The notes: generated by a model not told the origin, from the sequence alone. A DNA stretch of 64,000 nt from Burkholderia sp. FERM BP-3421 (GCF_028657905.1 NZ_CP117782.1:3720001-3784000); one strand, 5' to 3'; shown: positions 7,948 to 17,406, counted from the first letter of the stretch. A program made the numbers and translations.

Positions 7948-9584
7948 TTCTTGTCTCCGGGTTTGCCTTGCAGCAACGATTCGGGGTGCCGTTCGAGGTA
8001 GTCGGACAGCGCGTTCAGCGATTGCAGCGTGCGCGTCAGCTCCTTCAGCGCGCCGCGCACGTCGGACTGCAACGGCGAATCCTGCTGCAGCGTCGCCTCG
8101 GCGGTCGCGAAGGTCTGCTTGGCGGCCGACAGCGTGTCGCGCGCCTCGGGCGCGACCTGCGTGTCGAGCTGCTTGAACAGCTTGTCGGCGTTCTTGAGCG
8201 TCTCGTTCAGGTTGTTGCCGATCTGGTCGAACGGCACCTTGTTGAGCTTCTTCGCGATGTCGGCGACCTGCAGCTGCAGCTCGTCGAGCGTGTTCGGCAC
8301 GGTCGGCAGTTCGACCGGCTGGCGCGTCGGATCGATCTTCACGGGCGCGGCCTTCGGGAAGAAGTCGAGCGCCACGTACAGCTGGCTCGTCAGCAGGTTG
8401 CCGGTGCGCAGCTGCGCGCGCAGGCCGTGCTGGATCAGCCGCCTCAGGATCTCGCCGCGCTCCGCCTCGCCGCGCTTCTGGATCGCATCGCGGAAACGCT
8501 TGCCGAGCCGCTCCGGATAGAGATTGAGCGTGACCGGCATCATGAACGACCGGGTGGCCGGATCGAAGTCGATCCCGATGCTGGTCACCTGGCCGAGCTC
8601 GATACCGCGGAAGTCGACCGGCGCGCCCACCGCGAGCCCGCGCAGCGACTGGTTGAAGTTCAGCACCACCTGGACCGGCGCGCCGTCCGGGGCGCGCATC
8701 GCGTCCGCCTCGTCGGAGCCGAGCCGGAAGGTCGTGTTGTTCGGCGCGTTCGCGCCGGCCGTCTGGTCCGCGGGCGCCTGGAACGCGATGCCGCCGAGGA
8801 TCACGGTCGCGAGCGACTGCGTGTTGAGCTTCAGGCCGCTCGAATCGAGCCGCAGGTCGACGCCGCTCGCCTGCCACCAGCGCGAGTTCAGGCCGACGTA
8901 CTGATCGTACGGCGCGTTCACGAACACGTTGAAGGTCACGCCCGTGCCTTCCTTGTCGAGCGAGAAGCCGACCACCTGGCCGACCTGCACGCGCCGGTAG
9001 TAGACGGGCGAGCCGATGTCGATCGAGCCGAGCGAATCGCCGCGCAGCACATAGGAGGTGCCCTTCTGGTCGCCCGTGACGGCGGGCGGGGATTCGAGCC
9101 CGCTGAAGTTCTTCTCGGTGTCCTGCGAGCGGCCCGCGTCGACGCCGATGTAGGCGCCCGACAGCAGGGTGCTGAGACCCGACACGCCGCTCGCGCCGAC
9201 CCGCGGCCGCACGACCCAGAAGCGCGAGCCCTTCACCGCGAAATCTTCCGACTCCTTCTTGAGCTGCACGTCGACGAGCACGTGCGACAGGTCTTTCGAC
9301 AGCGTGATCGCCTTGACCATGCCGATCTCGACGTCCTTGTACTTGACCTGGGTCTTGCCGGGTTCGAGGCCCTCGGCGTTGCGGAAGCTGATCGTGATCT
9401 CGGGGCCGCGTTCGAGGACCGACTTGACGACGAGGCCGATGCCGATCAGCGCGGCGACGAGCGGCACGAGCCAGACGAGCGACGGCAGCCAGCCGGAGCG
9501 GTGCGTGATGACGGGCTCGGGCGGGGGCGTCGGTTGGCCGCCCCCCGCATTCGGCGCCTGGTGCGGGTCTTGCGGACTATTCAT
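7944..9584 (-). CDS. pqiB: Intermembrane transport protein PqiB (MCE/MlaD repeats)
   Basis: A 546-residue protein anchored by one N-terminal helix (LPSLVWLVPLVAALIGIGLVV). It has three MCE domains, at about residues 45-135, 160-220 and 285-375. Diagnostic stretches are ISFRNAEGLEPGKTQVKY, SPVYYRRVQVGQVVGF and GAPVDFRGIELGQVTSIGI. The C-terminal coiled coil (AKKLNKVPFDQIGNNLNETLKN) forms the tube seen in PqiB hexamers. It bridges the periplasm between the PqiA membrane partner and PqiC. It overlaps the second pqiA gene by 8 bases and pqiC by 4, so the operon is tightly coupled. Confidence 0.93.
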   Translation of the reverse strand: MNSPQDPHQAPNAGGGQPTPPPEPVITHRSGWLPSLVWLVPLVAALIGIGLVVKSVLERGPEITISFRNAEGLEPGKTQVKYKDVEIGMVKAITLSKDLSHVLVDVQLKKESEDFAVKGSRFWVVRPRVGASGVSGLSTLLSGAYIGVDAGRSQDTEKNFSGLESPPAVTGDQKGTSYVLRGDSLGSIDIGSPVYYRRVQVGQVVGFSLDKEGTGVTFNVFVNAPYDQYVGLNSRWWQASGVDLRLDSSGLKLNTQSLATVILGGIAFQAPADQTAGANAPNNTTFRLGSDEADAMRAPDGAPVQVVLNFNQSLRGLAVGAPVDFRGIELGQVTSIGIDFDPATRSFMMPVTLNLYPERLGKRFRDAIQKRGEAERGEILRRLIQHGLRAQLRTGNLLTSQLYVALDFFPKAAPVKIDPTRQPVELPTVPNTLDELQLQVADIAKKLNKVPFDQIGNNLNETLKNADKLFKQLDTQVAPEARDTLSAAKQTFATAEATLQQDSPLQSDVRGALKELTRTLQSLNALSDYLERHPESLLQGKPGDKK

Positions 9585-10209
9585 GATGATTCCCTGAGGT
9601 TTCGACGGGGTCCCAGATGAGGCGGGGATCGAACTGCATCGAGGCGAGCATGGTCAGGATCACGACCGCGCCGAAGGCGAGCGCGCCGGGGCCGGCGGTG
9701 ATCACGGCGAGCGAACGGAAGTGGACCAGCGCGACGGTCATGGTGACGACGAAGACGTCGAGCATCGACCAGCGGCCGATGCGTTCGACGAGCCGGTACA
9801 GCTTGATGCGCTGCATCGGCCGCCACGCCGAGCGGCGCTGCGCGGTGGTCGCGAGGATCACGAGCACGCCGAGCTTGAGCATCGGCACGAGCACGCTCGC
9901 GACGAACACGATGACGGCGAGCGGCCACTCGCCGGACACCCAGAAATAGACGACGCCGCTCATGATCGTGTTGTCCTGCACGCCGACGATCGAGGTGGTG
10001 CGCATGATCGGCAGCAGGTTCGCGGGGATGTAGAGGATCACCGCGGCGAGCAGCAGCGCCCAGGTGCGGTTGATGCTGTTCGGGATCCGCAGGTGCAGCG
10101 CGGCGCCGCAGCGCGCGCAGGGCTCGCCGGCGGGGTTGCGCAGCTTTTGCACGTGGCCGCACGCATGGCAGCTCGCGTGGCCCGAGCGGGCGGCGCTCAG
10201 CGGGCTCAC
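9577..10209 (-). CDS. pqiA: Paraquat-inducible protein A, second half-length PqiA
   Basis: A 210-residue membrane protein equivalent to one half of E. coli PqiA. It has an N-terminal zinc-ribbon (CHACG and CARCG) followed by four helices, with the family signature IPANLLPIMRT. I choose the GTG at 10209 because it overlaps the stop of the upstream pqiA gene as GTGA, and because residues from SPLSAARSGHASCHACG onward are the first family-like sequence. Its own 3' end overlaps pqiB by 8 bases. It works with the neighbouring half-length protein as the inner-membrane part of the Pqi lipid transport system. Confidence 0.88.
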   Translation of the reverse strand: MSPLSAARSGHASCHACGHVQKLRNPAGEPCARCGAALHLRIPNSINRTWALLLAAVILYIPANLLPIMRTTSIVGVQDNTIMSGVVYFWVSGEWPLAVIVFVASVLVPMLKLGVLVILATTAQRRSAWRPMQRIKLYRLVERIGRWSMLDVFVVTMTVALVHFRSLAVITAGPGALAFGAVVILTMLASMQFDPRLIWDPVETSGNHHE

Positions 10210-10859
10210 CGGACGGCTGCCTTGCCGCCGCCGGCGGCGGGCGCGGCGCGGCGCGCGTCGAGGTCGTCGGCGAGATCCCACAGGGTGCGCGGGTCGAACA
10301 TCACGACGACGGCGAGCATCAGCGTCAGCGCGGCGAAAGCAAACAGCGCCGCTTCGGGGATCACGCGCGCGAGGCTCACCATCTTGACGATGGTGACGAG
10401 AACGCCGAGCATGAAGACCTCGATCATCCCCCACGGGCGGACGAGCTGGATCGCGCGCAGCACGCGGTTGAAGCCGGGCGGCACGTAGCCCGCGCGCAGC
10501 GGGAACAGCAGATAGAGCAGCGCGGCCAGCTCGATCAGCGGGAACAGCAGCGTCGAGCAGAACACCATCGCGGCGACGATCCGCATGTCCTGGTTCCACA
10601 GCGTCTCGAGCGCGCCCATCAGCGTGGTGCGCACGCGCATGCCGTTGAGATCCATCTCGAGAATCGGGAAAGCCTGCGCGATCAGGAAGGTGATCAGCGC
10701 GCCGAGCGTGAGCGCGCAGATCTTTTCGATCTGTGTCGAGGTGTTGCGGTAGAGCAGCCCGTCACAGCGCGGGCAGCGCGCGATCTGTTTGCCGCTCAGG
10801 CGCGGTTTGTGCAACAGTGCGTCGCATTCGTGACAGGCAATCAGGTCGTTTCTATCCAT
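10206..10859 (-). CDS. pqiA: Paraquat-inducible protein A, first half-length PqiA
   Basis: A 217-residue membrane protein, first gene of the pqi operon. The N-terminus has paired zinc-ribbon cysteines (CHECD and CPRCDGLLYR). Four membrane helices follow, including ICALTLGALITFLIAQAFPILEMDLNGMR, the family signature. The start at 10859 gives MDRNDLIACHEC. An ATG three codons upstream at 10868 is possible, and neither has a clear ribosome site. In E. coli both halves are one polypeptide; here they are separate genes overlapping by 4 bases. The 240-base gap to the divergent cytochrome gene should hold both promoters. Confidence 0.87.
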   Translation of the reverse strand: MDRNDLIACHECDALLHKPRLSGKQIARCPRCDGLLYRNTSTQIEKICALTLGALITFLIAQAFPILEMDLNGMRVRTTLMGALETLWNQDMRIVAAMVFCSTLLFPLIELAALLYLLFPLRAGYVPPGFNRVLRAIQLVRPWGMIEVFMLGVLVTIVKMVSLARVIPEAALFAFAALTLMLAVVVMFDPRTLWDLADDLDARRAAPAAGGGKAAVR

Positions 10860-11109
10860 ATGGAGCATGGTTGCGCGGTGTCGTGGGCGACGGGCGGGCA
10901 GGCTGGAACCCGCGCCAATCTTACCAAATGGCGCTTTTCGCGGGGCTGGAGGCGTGCTTCGGCCGCCCGCCCGGGCAGCGGCCTGGATGACAGAATCGTC
11001 ATTTTTGCATGCCTGCTGCTGCCCGCAGGTTGAGGTAGCATGGCGGCCTTGACCTTGTGCGGCGCGGCTGCGCTCCGCCGGTCCGGCTTTTCGCTCACCT
11101 GAGGAACCC

Positions 11110-11667
11110 ATGGCATCGAGTCCCGTCCCCGCGCCGACATCGTACACGCGCACCGCGATCGCGCTGCACTGGCTGATCGCGCTCCTGATCGTCTGCGGCT
11201 TCGCGCTCGGCTGGGTGATGACGGACATTCCCGGCTTCACGCCGACCAAGCTCAAGTACTACTCGTGGCACAAGTGGCTCGGCGTGACGGTGTTCGCGCT
11301 CGCGATCCTGCGGCTGCTGTGGCGCGCGACCCATGTGCCGCCGCCGCTCGCGAACACCATCCCGGCGCTGCAGCGGTTCGGCGCGCATGCCGTGCACGTC
11401 CTGCTGTACCTGCTGATGTTCGCGATCCCGCTGAGCGGCTACCTGTACAGCTCGGCGTCGAACATCCCGGTGGTGTACCTCGGCATCGTCCCGCTGCCGC
11501 GCCTGATCGACCCGGATCCGGCGCTCAAGGAACTGCTGAAGACGCTGCACGTGACGCTCAACTACGGCCTGCTGGCGCTCGTCGCGCTGCACGCGGCGGC
11601 GGCCGTCAAGCACCAGTGGCTCGATCGCGACGGCGTGCTGTCGCGCATGCTTCCCTTTCTCAAGTAA
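11110..11667 (+). CDS. Cytochrome b561 family protein (YceJ/CybB-like)
   Basis: A 185-residue inner-membrane di-haem cytochrome with four helices. Candidate haem-ligand histidines are in AIALHWLIALLIV (helix 1), YYSWHKWLGVTVF (helix 2), and the last helix (LLALVALHAAAAVKHQW). GAGGAACCC precedes the ATG. It is followed after 9 bases by a YceI gene, as in the yceJ-yceI pair of E. coli, so the pair is probably co-transcribed. The likely role is electron transfer from the quinone pool to a periplasmic partner; the partner is not known from sequence. Confidence 0.9.
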   Translation: MASSPVPAPTSYTRTAIALHWLIALLIVCGFALGWVMTDIPGFTPTKLKYYSWHKWLGVTVFALAILRLLWRATHVPPPLANTIPALQRFGAHAVHVLLYLLMFAIPLSGYLYSSASNIPVVYLGIVPLPRLIDPDPALKELLKTLHVTLNYGLLALVALHAAAAVKHQWLDRDGVLSRMLPFLK

Positions 11668-11676
11668 GGATCGTCC

Positions 11677-12237
11677 ATGAAAACTCCGTTCGTCCGCCCC
11701 CTGGCCGCGCTGTTCGTCACCGCCGCGCTCGTCGCCTCCGCCTCCGCGCTCGCGCAGGTCGACCTGGCGAAGAGCAAGGTTTCCGCCGTGTCGAAGCAGA
11801 TGAACGTGCCGACCGAAGGCGTGTTCAAGAAGTTCAGCGCGCAGATCAAGTTCGACCCGGCCAAGGCCGCGCAGGGCAGCGCGCAGGTGACGATCGACGT
11901 CGCGAGCTATGATCTCGGCGACAAGATGTACAACGATCAGGTCGCGGGCAAGGAGTGGTTCGACGCGAAGACGTACCCGCAGGCGACCTTCGCGTCGTCC
12001 GCGATCGCGCCCGCGGGCGGCAACAAGTACAACGTCACGGGCAAGCTGACCATCAAGGGTCACGCCGAGACGATCACGGTGCCCGTGACCGTCACGCAGA
12101 ACGGCGCGACGCAGACCTTCGACGGCGTGCTGCCGATCAAGCGCTCGGCGTACGCGATCGGGACGGGCGAATGGAAGGACACGTCGGTCGTCGCCGACGA
12201 GGTGCAGATCAAGTTCCACATCGTTGCCGCGAAGTAA
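11677..12237 (+). CDS. YceI family periplasmic protein (first copy)
   Basis: A 186-residue protein with a Sec signal peptide (MKTPFVRPLAALFVTAALVASASALA) and a lipocalin-like YceI domain. The domain is recognised from SQVTIDVASYDLGD, WFDAKTYPQATFAS, and the repeated GKLTIKGHAETITVPVTV strand pattern. Family members bind isoprenoid-type lipids or quinones in the periplasm. It sits between a cytochrome b561 and a second YceI gene, which suggests a shared periplasmic redox or lipid role. Confidence 0.9.
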   Translation: MKTPFVRPLAALFVTAALVASASALAQVDLAKSKVSAVSKQMNVPTEGVFKKFSAQIKFDPAKAAQGSAQVTIDVASYDLGDKMYNDQVAGKEWFDAKTYPQATFASSAIAPAGGNKYNVTGKLTIKGHAETITVPVTVTQNGATQTFDGVLPIKRSAYAIGTGEWKDTSVVADEVQIKFHIVAAK

Positions 12238-12305
12238 TCGCGCGGCGCGCATTTGCAGCAACCGTTGCGCCGTTCGAGAGGCGGCGCCGTCACAAGGAGA
12301 GAGAG

Positions 12306-12884
12306 TTGAAGAAACATCTGATGATCGCGGCCGGTGCGCTCGCCGCTGCGCTGTCGTGCTCGGCGTTCGCTGAATCGGCCACCTACCAGTTCGATCCGAG
12401 CCATACGTATCCGAGCTTCGAGGCCGATCACTTCGGCGGCCTGTCGGTGTGGCGCGGCAAGTTCGACACCTCGAGCGGCACCGTGACGCTCGATCGCGCG
12501 GCGAAGACGGGCACCGTCGAGGTGACGACCAAGATCGCCTCGATCCATACCGGCAGCGCCAAGCTCGACGAGCATCTGCAGACCGCGGACTTCTTCGATG
12601 CCGCGAAGTACCCGGACGCGGTCTACAAAGGCACGATCAAGTTCGAGGGCGACAAGCCGTCGAAGGTGGTCGGCAACCTGACGCTGCACGGCGTGACCAA
12701 GCCGCTCACGCTCGACATCGAGTCGTTCAAGTGCATGCCGCATCCGATGCTCAAGCGTGAAGTGTGCGGCGTCGACGCGGAAGGCGAATTCAACCGCGAC
12801 GACTTCGGTCTCGATTACGGCAAGCAGTACGGCTTCAAGATGAAGACGAAGCTGCTGATCACGGCCGAGGCGGTCAAGCAGTAA
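12306..12884 (+). CDS. YceI family periplasmic protein (second copy), TTG start
   Basis: A 192-residue protein with a signal peptide ending near SCSAFAES and a full YceI domain (YQFDPSHTYPSFEADHFGGL, FFDAAKYPDAVYKGTIKFEG, LTLHGVTKPLTLDIESFKC). The start is a TTG at 12306 because AGGAG lies about eight bases before it; a downstream ATG at 12321 would cut the signal peptide. It diverges clearly from the upstream copy, so this is an old paralogue pair rather than a recent duplication. It ends before a perfect intrinsic-type hairpin. Confidence 0.9.
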   Translation: MKKHLMIAAGALAAALSCSAFAESATYQFDPSHTYPSFEADHFGGLSVWRGKFDTSSGTVTLDRAAKTGTVEVTTKIASIHTGSAKLDEHLQTADFFDAAKYPDAVYKGTIKFEGDKPSKVVGNLTLHGVTKPLTLDIESFKCMPHPMLKREVCGVDAEGEFNRDDFGLDYGKQYGFKMKTKLLITAEAVKQ

Positions 12885-12906
12885 GCCGCATCGCGCCCGC
12901 CCAGCG

Positions 12907-12943
12907 CCGCCGCGTCCGGATCCGGACGCGGCGGTTTGCTTTT
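12907..12943 (+). terminator. Intrinsic terminator of the cytochrome b561/YceI operon
   Basis: A 28-base perfect palindrome at 12907-12934 (arm CCGCCGCGTCCGGA) followed by TTTGCTTTT. It lies 22 bases past the second YceI stop codon. Confidence 0.8.
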
Positions 12944-13056
12944 GGGGCGCGGAATATTGCCGCTCGGCCGGCGTGGGGCGCCCTTATAATTTTTGCGCGG
13001 CGCGATCCGCCACGACACACCCAACGACACACCCATACACGATCCAGGAGACCCGC

Positions 13057-14340
13057 ATGCGCGTTACGCCCGTCGCTGTCCCATCCGTCGTTGCCGTTTC
13101 GCCGCGCGTGTGGCGCGCCGTCGTGGCCGCGTCGATCGGCAATGCGCTCGAATGGTTCGATCTCGTCGTGTACGGTTTCTTCGCCGTCACGATCGCGAAG
13201 CTGTTCTTCCCGACGGGCGACGACACCGTATCGCTGCTGCTGACGCTCGGCACCTTCGGCGCGTCGTTCGTGATGCGCCCGCTCGGCGCGATCGTGCTCG
13301 GCGCCTACGCGGACCGCGTGGGCCGCAAGGCGGCGCTCACGCTGTCGATCCAGCTGATGATGGCGGGCACCCTGATCATCGCGGTGCTGCCGACCTACGC
13401 GACGATCGGCATCGCCGCGCCCCTGATCCTGGTGTGCGCGCGGCTCTTGCAAGGCTTCTCCGCCGGCGGCGAGTTCGGCAGCGCGACCGCGTTCCTCGCC
13501 GAACACGTGCCGGGGCGGCGCGGCTTCTTCGCCAGCTGGCAGATCGCGAGCCAGGGCCTGACGACGCTCCTGGCCGCGCTGTTCGGCACCTTCCTCAACG
13601 CCGGGCTGTCGGGCGCGCAGATGATGGCGTGGGGCTGGCGGGTGCCGTTCTGCTTCGGGCTGCTGCTCGGGCCGGTCGCGTACTACCTGCGCAGGCGGGT
13701 CGACGAGACGCCGGAATTCCTCGCGGCGGCCGGCAGCGCGCGGCCGCTGCGCGATACGCTGGCGTCGCACAAGGCGCGGCTCGCGACGGCGGTCGGCGTG
13801 ATCGTGCTCGGCACCGTGGCGACCTACCTCGTGCTGTTCATGCCGACCTACGGCGTCAAGGAGCTGAAGCTCGCGCCGTCCGCCGCGTTCGCGGCGATTC
13901 TCGTCGTCGGCGTGATCCAGACCGTGCTCGCGCCGCTCGTCGGCCACTGGTCGGATCGCCACGGCGCCGTGACCGTGATGCTCGCGCCCGCGTGCGCGCT
14001 CCTCGTGCTGATCTATCCGGCGTTCGCGTGGCTCGTCGCGCGGCCGTCGTTCGCCACGCTGATCGCGGTGCAGGCGGGGTTCGCGGTGCTGATGACCGGC
14101 TATTTCTCCGCGCTGCCGGGGCTGCTGTCCGAACTGTTCCCGGTCGAGACGCGCACCACCGGGATGTCGCTCGCGTACAACCTCGCGGTCACGCTGTTCG
14201 GCGGCTTCGGGCCGTTCATCATCGCCTGGCTGATCGGCGCGACGGGCCTGCCGACCGCGCCGAGCTTCTACCTGATGTTCGCGGCGGTCATCAGCATCGC
14301 GGCGCTCGCGGTGCTGCGCAGGCGCTTCGGCATGCGTTGA
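13057..14340 (+). CDS. MFS transporter, metabolite:H+ symporter (MHS) family
   Basis: A 427-residue polytopic protein with twelve predicted helices. The family signature is clear: SIGNALEWFDLVVYGFF at the first helix, RPLGAIVLGAYADRVGRKAAL in loop 2-3, and RLLQGFSAGGEFGSATAFLAEH in helix 4. This matches the citrate/alpha-ketoglutarate/shikimate permease group (MHS); the substrate cannot be told from sequence. The start at 13057 has CAGGAG seven bases upstream. A TATAAT at 12985-12990 is a good -10 element. It is convergent with secF, sharing a hairpin terminator between them. Confidence 0.88.
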   Translation: MRVTPVAVPSVVAVSPRVWRAVVAASIGNALEWFDLVVYGFFAVTIAKLFFPTGDDTVSLLLTLGTFGASFVMRPLGAIVLGAYADRVGRKAALTLSIQLMMAGTLIIAVLPTYATIGIAAPLILVCARLLQGFSAGGEFGSATAFLAEHVPGRRGFFASWQIASQGLTTLLAALFGTFLNAGLSGAQMMAWGWRVPFCFGLLLGPVAYYLRRRVDETPEFLAAAGSARPLRDTLASHKARLATAVGVIVLGTVATYLVLFMPTYGVKELKLAPSAAFAAILVVGVIQTVLAPLVGHWSDRHGAVTVMLAPACALLVLIYPAFAWLVARPSFATLIAVQAGFAVLMTGYFSALPGLLSELFPVETRTTGMSLAYNLAVTLFGGFGPFIIAWLIGATGLPTAPSFYLMFAAVISIAALAVLRRRFGMR

Positions 14341-14361
14341 GCGCGGGGCGGGTCAAAGAAA

Positions 14362-14388
14362 AAGGCCGGTTCGCATCGAACCGGCCTT
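14362..14388. terminator. Bidirectional hairpin between MFS gene and secF
   Basis: AAGGCCGGTTCG, loop CAT, then the exact complement. It is flanked by A-rich sequence on the left (AAAGAAAAAGG), giving a U-tract for the reverse strand. It serves the convergent MFS transporter and secF transcripts. Confidence 0.75.
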
Positions 14389-14412
14389 CGGGGACCCGGG
14401 TGGGGGCGGCGC

Positions 14413-15363
14413 TTAAACCTGCGCGCCCGCGTTCGGATCGTTCGGATCGTGCGCGGACTTCCTGTCCTTCACGAGATCCTCGCGGCGGATGCCGAGCCAC
14501 ATCGCGAGCGAGCCCGCGACGAACACCGACGAGTAGATGCCGAACATGATGCCGACCGTCAGCGCGAGCGCGAAGTAGTGCAGCGTCGGGCCGCCGAAGA
14601 AGAACATCGACAGCACCATCATTTCCGTCGAGGTGTGCGTGATGATGGTGCGCGACATCGTGCTCGTGATCGCGTGGTTGATCACTTCCGGGACCGTCAT
14701 CTTGCGCTCGCGGCGGAAGGTCTCGCGGATCCGGTCGAAGATGACGACCGACTCGTTGACCGAGTAGCCGAGCACCGCGAGGATCGCGGCCAGCACCGAC
14801 AGCGAGAACTCCCACTGGAAGAACGCGAAGAAGCCGAGAATGATCACCACGTCGTGCAGGTTCGCGATGATGCCGGCGACCGCGTACTTCCATTCGAAGC
14901 GGAACGACAGGTAGATCACGATGCCGATCACGACGCAGAGCAGCGCGAGCATGCCGTCGGTCGCCAGCTCCTTGCCGACCTGCGGGCCGACGAACTCGAC
15001 GCGCTGCAGCTGCACGTCGGCGTTCTGCGCCTTCAGGCCCGCCATCACCTGATCGCTCTGCTGCGCGGACGTGAGCCCCTGCTTGAGCGGCAGGCGGATC
15101 AGTACGTTGCGCGAGGTGCCGAAGTTCTGCACCTGCGCGTCCGGGTAGCCGAGCGAGCCGAGCGTCGCGCGCACCGGTTCGAGCTGCGCGGTCTGCTGGT
15201 ACTGCACTTCGATCACGGTGCCGCCCGTGAACTCCACGGACAGGTGCAGGCCGCGATGGAACAGGAAGAACACGGCGGCCAGGAACGTCACGAGCGAAAC
15301 CACGTTGAAGACCAACGCGTGCCGCATGAACGGAATGTCTTTACGGATGCGGAAAAATTCCAT
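14413..15363 (-). CDS. secF: Protein translocase subunit SecF
   Basis: A 316-residue inner-membrane protein with six helices and a large periplasmic loop after helix 1. Family landmarks are MEFFRIRKDIPFMRHA, LSVEFTGGTVIEVQYQ and the helix pair around SVNESVVIFDRIRE. With SecD and YajC it uses the proton gradient to help SecYEG release preproteins into the periplasm. It starts 15 bases after secD in the queA-tgt-yajC-secD-secF series. The start codon is supported by the conserved N-terminus. Confidence 0.97.
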   Translation of the reverse strand: MEFFRIRKDIPFMRHALVFNVVSLVTFLAAVFFLFHRGLHLSVEFTGGTVIEVQYQQTAQLEPVRATLGSLGYPDAQVQNFGTSRNVLIRLPLKQGLTSAQQSDQVMAGLKAQNADVQLQRVEFVGPQVGKELATDGMLALLCVVIGIVIYLSFRFEWKYAVAGIIANLHDVVIILGFFAFFQWEFSLSVLAAILAVLGYSVNESVVIFDRIRETFRRERKMTVPEVINHAITSTMSRTIITHTSTEMMVLSMFFFGGPTLHYFALALTVGIMFGIYSSVFVAGSLAMWLGIRREDLVKDRKSAHDPNDPNAGAQV

Positions 15364-15378
15364 GTGCGTCTCCGGCGC

Positions 15379-17406
15379 TTATTGGGGCGAACCCGGTTTC
15401 TTCGGCGGCAGGCCGGCCTCGGTGCGGCGCCGGGCGACCGGCTTGCCGGCGCGCGGCGCGCTCTTGCGGGCGGCGTCGGCGAGCGCGTTCACCGCCTCGG
15501 CGGCGTCGCTGTTCGCGTCCTGGCCGAGATAGGGGGCGGCGCCCGCCGCGTCGGCCGGCTTCCACACCTGGCCGATCGCGAGCGACTTGAGCTTCTTGCG
15601 GCCGCCGTACCAGAGGTTCACGAGGCCGCGCGAGAAGAACACCGCGGAGAACATCGAGGTCAGGATGCCGAGGCAGTGCACGATCGCGAACGCGCGGACC
15701 GGGCCCGAACCGAACGCGAGCAGCGCGAGGCCGGCGATCAGCGTCGTGACGTTCGAGTCGAGAATGGTCGCCCACGCGTGCGCGTAGCCCTGCTGGATCG
15801 CGATCTGCGGCGATGCGCCGGCGCGCAGCTCCTCGCGGATCCGCTCGTTGATCAGCACGTTCGAGTCGATCGCCATGCCGAGCGCGAGCGCGATGGCGGC
15901 GATGCCGGGCAGCGTGAGCGTGGCCTGCATCATCGACAGCACCGCGATCAGCAGCAGCAGGTTCACCGACAGGCCGATCACCGACACGATGCCGAACAGC
16001 ATGTAGTAGGCGGCCATGAACACGGCGATCGCGACGAAGCCCCAGATCACCGAATGGACGCCCATCTTGATGTTGTCGGCGCCGAGGCTCGGGCCGATCG
16101 TGCGTTCCTCGATGATCTCCATCGGCGCGGCGAGCGAACCGGCGCGCAGCAGCAGCGCGAGGTCGGCCGCGGCCTGCGGGGTCGGCTGGCCGGTGATCTG
16201 GAAGCGGTCGCCGAGTTCGGACTGGATCGTCGCGACCGTCAGCACCTCGCCCTTGCCCTTCTCGAACAGCACCATCGCCATCGGCTTGCCGATGTTGTCG
16301 CGCGAGGTCGAGCGCACCGAGCGGCCGCCCGCCGCGTCGAGGCGGATATTGACGGCGGGGCGCTGGTGATCGTCGAAGCCGGCCGACGCGTCGATGATGC
16401 GGTCGCCGGTGAAGATCACCTGCTTGCGCAGCAGCACGGGCGTCTGGCCGTTCTGCATGAACAGCTCGTCGCCCGGCGGGACCGGATCGGTCGCGCTCTT
16501 CGGATAGGTGTTGAACGGATCGGCGAGGCGCGCCTCGAGGGTCGCGGTACGGCCGATGATGTCCTTCGCCTTCGCGGTGTCCTGCACGCCCGGCAGCTCG
16601 ACCACGATGCGGTCGGCGCCTTGCTGCTGCAGGATCGGCTCGGACACGCCGAGTTCGTTCACGCGGTTGTGCAGCGTGGTCAGGTTCTGCTTGAGCGCGG
16701 CGTCTTCGACCGCCTTCTGCACCGCCGGCGCGAAGGTGCCGACCACCTGGTAGCTGCCGTTGCCCGAGCGGGTCGCCCATTGCAGTTCGCTGACCGACGA
16801 GGCGAGCAGCTTGCGCGCGTCCTCGGCCGTGTCCTGGTCGGCGAAGTTCGCGACCACCGACTGATCGACGCGGTTCACGCCGCCGTCGCGCAGGCCCTTG
16901 TCGCGCAGCAGCGTGCGGGCGTCGGAGGCGTCGGAGTCGAGCTTCTTGGTGAGCGCGCCGGTCATGTCGACCTGGAGCAGGAAGTGGACGCCGCCGCGCA
17001 GGTCGAGGCCGAGATACATCGGCAGCGCGTGCAGGGCGGTCAGCCAGCGCGGCGACGCGCTTTGCAGGTTCAGCGCGACGACGTATTGCGGATCGCTGGG
17101 ATCGGCATTGAGCGTCTTTTGCAGCAGATCCTTCACGCGCAGCTGGGTATCGGTGTCCTTGAGCCGCACGCGGATGTTCGCGTTGCTCGAGCTCGTGTCG
17201 AACGTGATGTCGTCGGGGGTGACCTGGTTGGCCTGAAGCGCCGCTTCAACCTGGGCGAGCGTGCCCGCGTCGAGCTTGATCGTGGCCTTGCCGCTCGACA
17301 CCTGCACCGCCGGCGCTTCGCCGTAGAAATTGGGCAATGTGTACAGAAGGCCGATGGCGAGCGCCACGACCATCACGACAAATTTCCAGAGTGGGTAACG
17401 ATTCAT
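15379..17406 (-). CDS. secD: Protein translocase subunit SecD
   Basis: A 675-residue inner-membrane protein, longer than the E. coli protein (615) by loop insertions and a charged proline-rich C-tail (ARRRTEAGLPPKKPGSPQ). It starts MNRYPLWKFVVMVVALAIG. It carries the conserved YLGLDLRGGVHFLLQVD motif and ends with a six-helix block containing GMAIDSNVLINERIREEL. The large periplasmic P1 domain lies in between. It forms the SecDF proton-driven export motor with the next gene. Confidence 0.97.
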   Translation of the reverse strand: MNRYPLWKFVVMVVALAIGLLYTLPNFYGEAPAVQVSSGKATIKLDAGTLAQVEAALQANQVTPDDITFDTSSSNANIRVRLKDTDTQLRVKDLLQKTLNADPSDPQYVVALNLQSASPRWLTALHALPMYLGLDLRGGVHFLLQVDMTGALTKKLDSDASDARTLLRDKGLRDGGVNRVDQSVVANFADQDTAEDARKLLASSVSELQWATRSGNGSYQVVGTFAPAVQKAVEDAALKQNLTTLHNRVNELGVSEPILQQQGADRIVVELPGVQDTAKAKDIIGRTATLEARLADPFNTYPKSATDPVPPGDELFMQNGQTPVLLRKQVIFTGDRIIDASAGFDDHQRPAVNIRLDAAGGRSVRSTSRDNIGKPMAMVLFEKGKGEVLTVATIQSELGDRFQITGQPTPQAAADLALLLRAGSLAAPMEIIEERTIGPSLGADNIKMGVHSVIWGFVAIAVFMAAYYMLFGIVSVIGLSVNLLLLIAVLSMMQATLTLPGIAAIALALGMAIDSNVLINERIREELRAGASPQIAIQQGYAHAWATILDSNVTTLIAGLALLAFGSGPVRAFAIVHCLGILTSMFSAVFFSRGLVNLWYGGRKKLKSLAIGQVWKPADAAGAAPYLGQDANSDAAEAVNALADAARKSAPRAGKPVARRRTEAGLPPKKPGSPQ

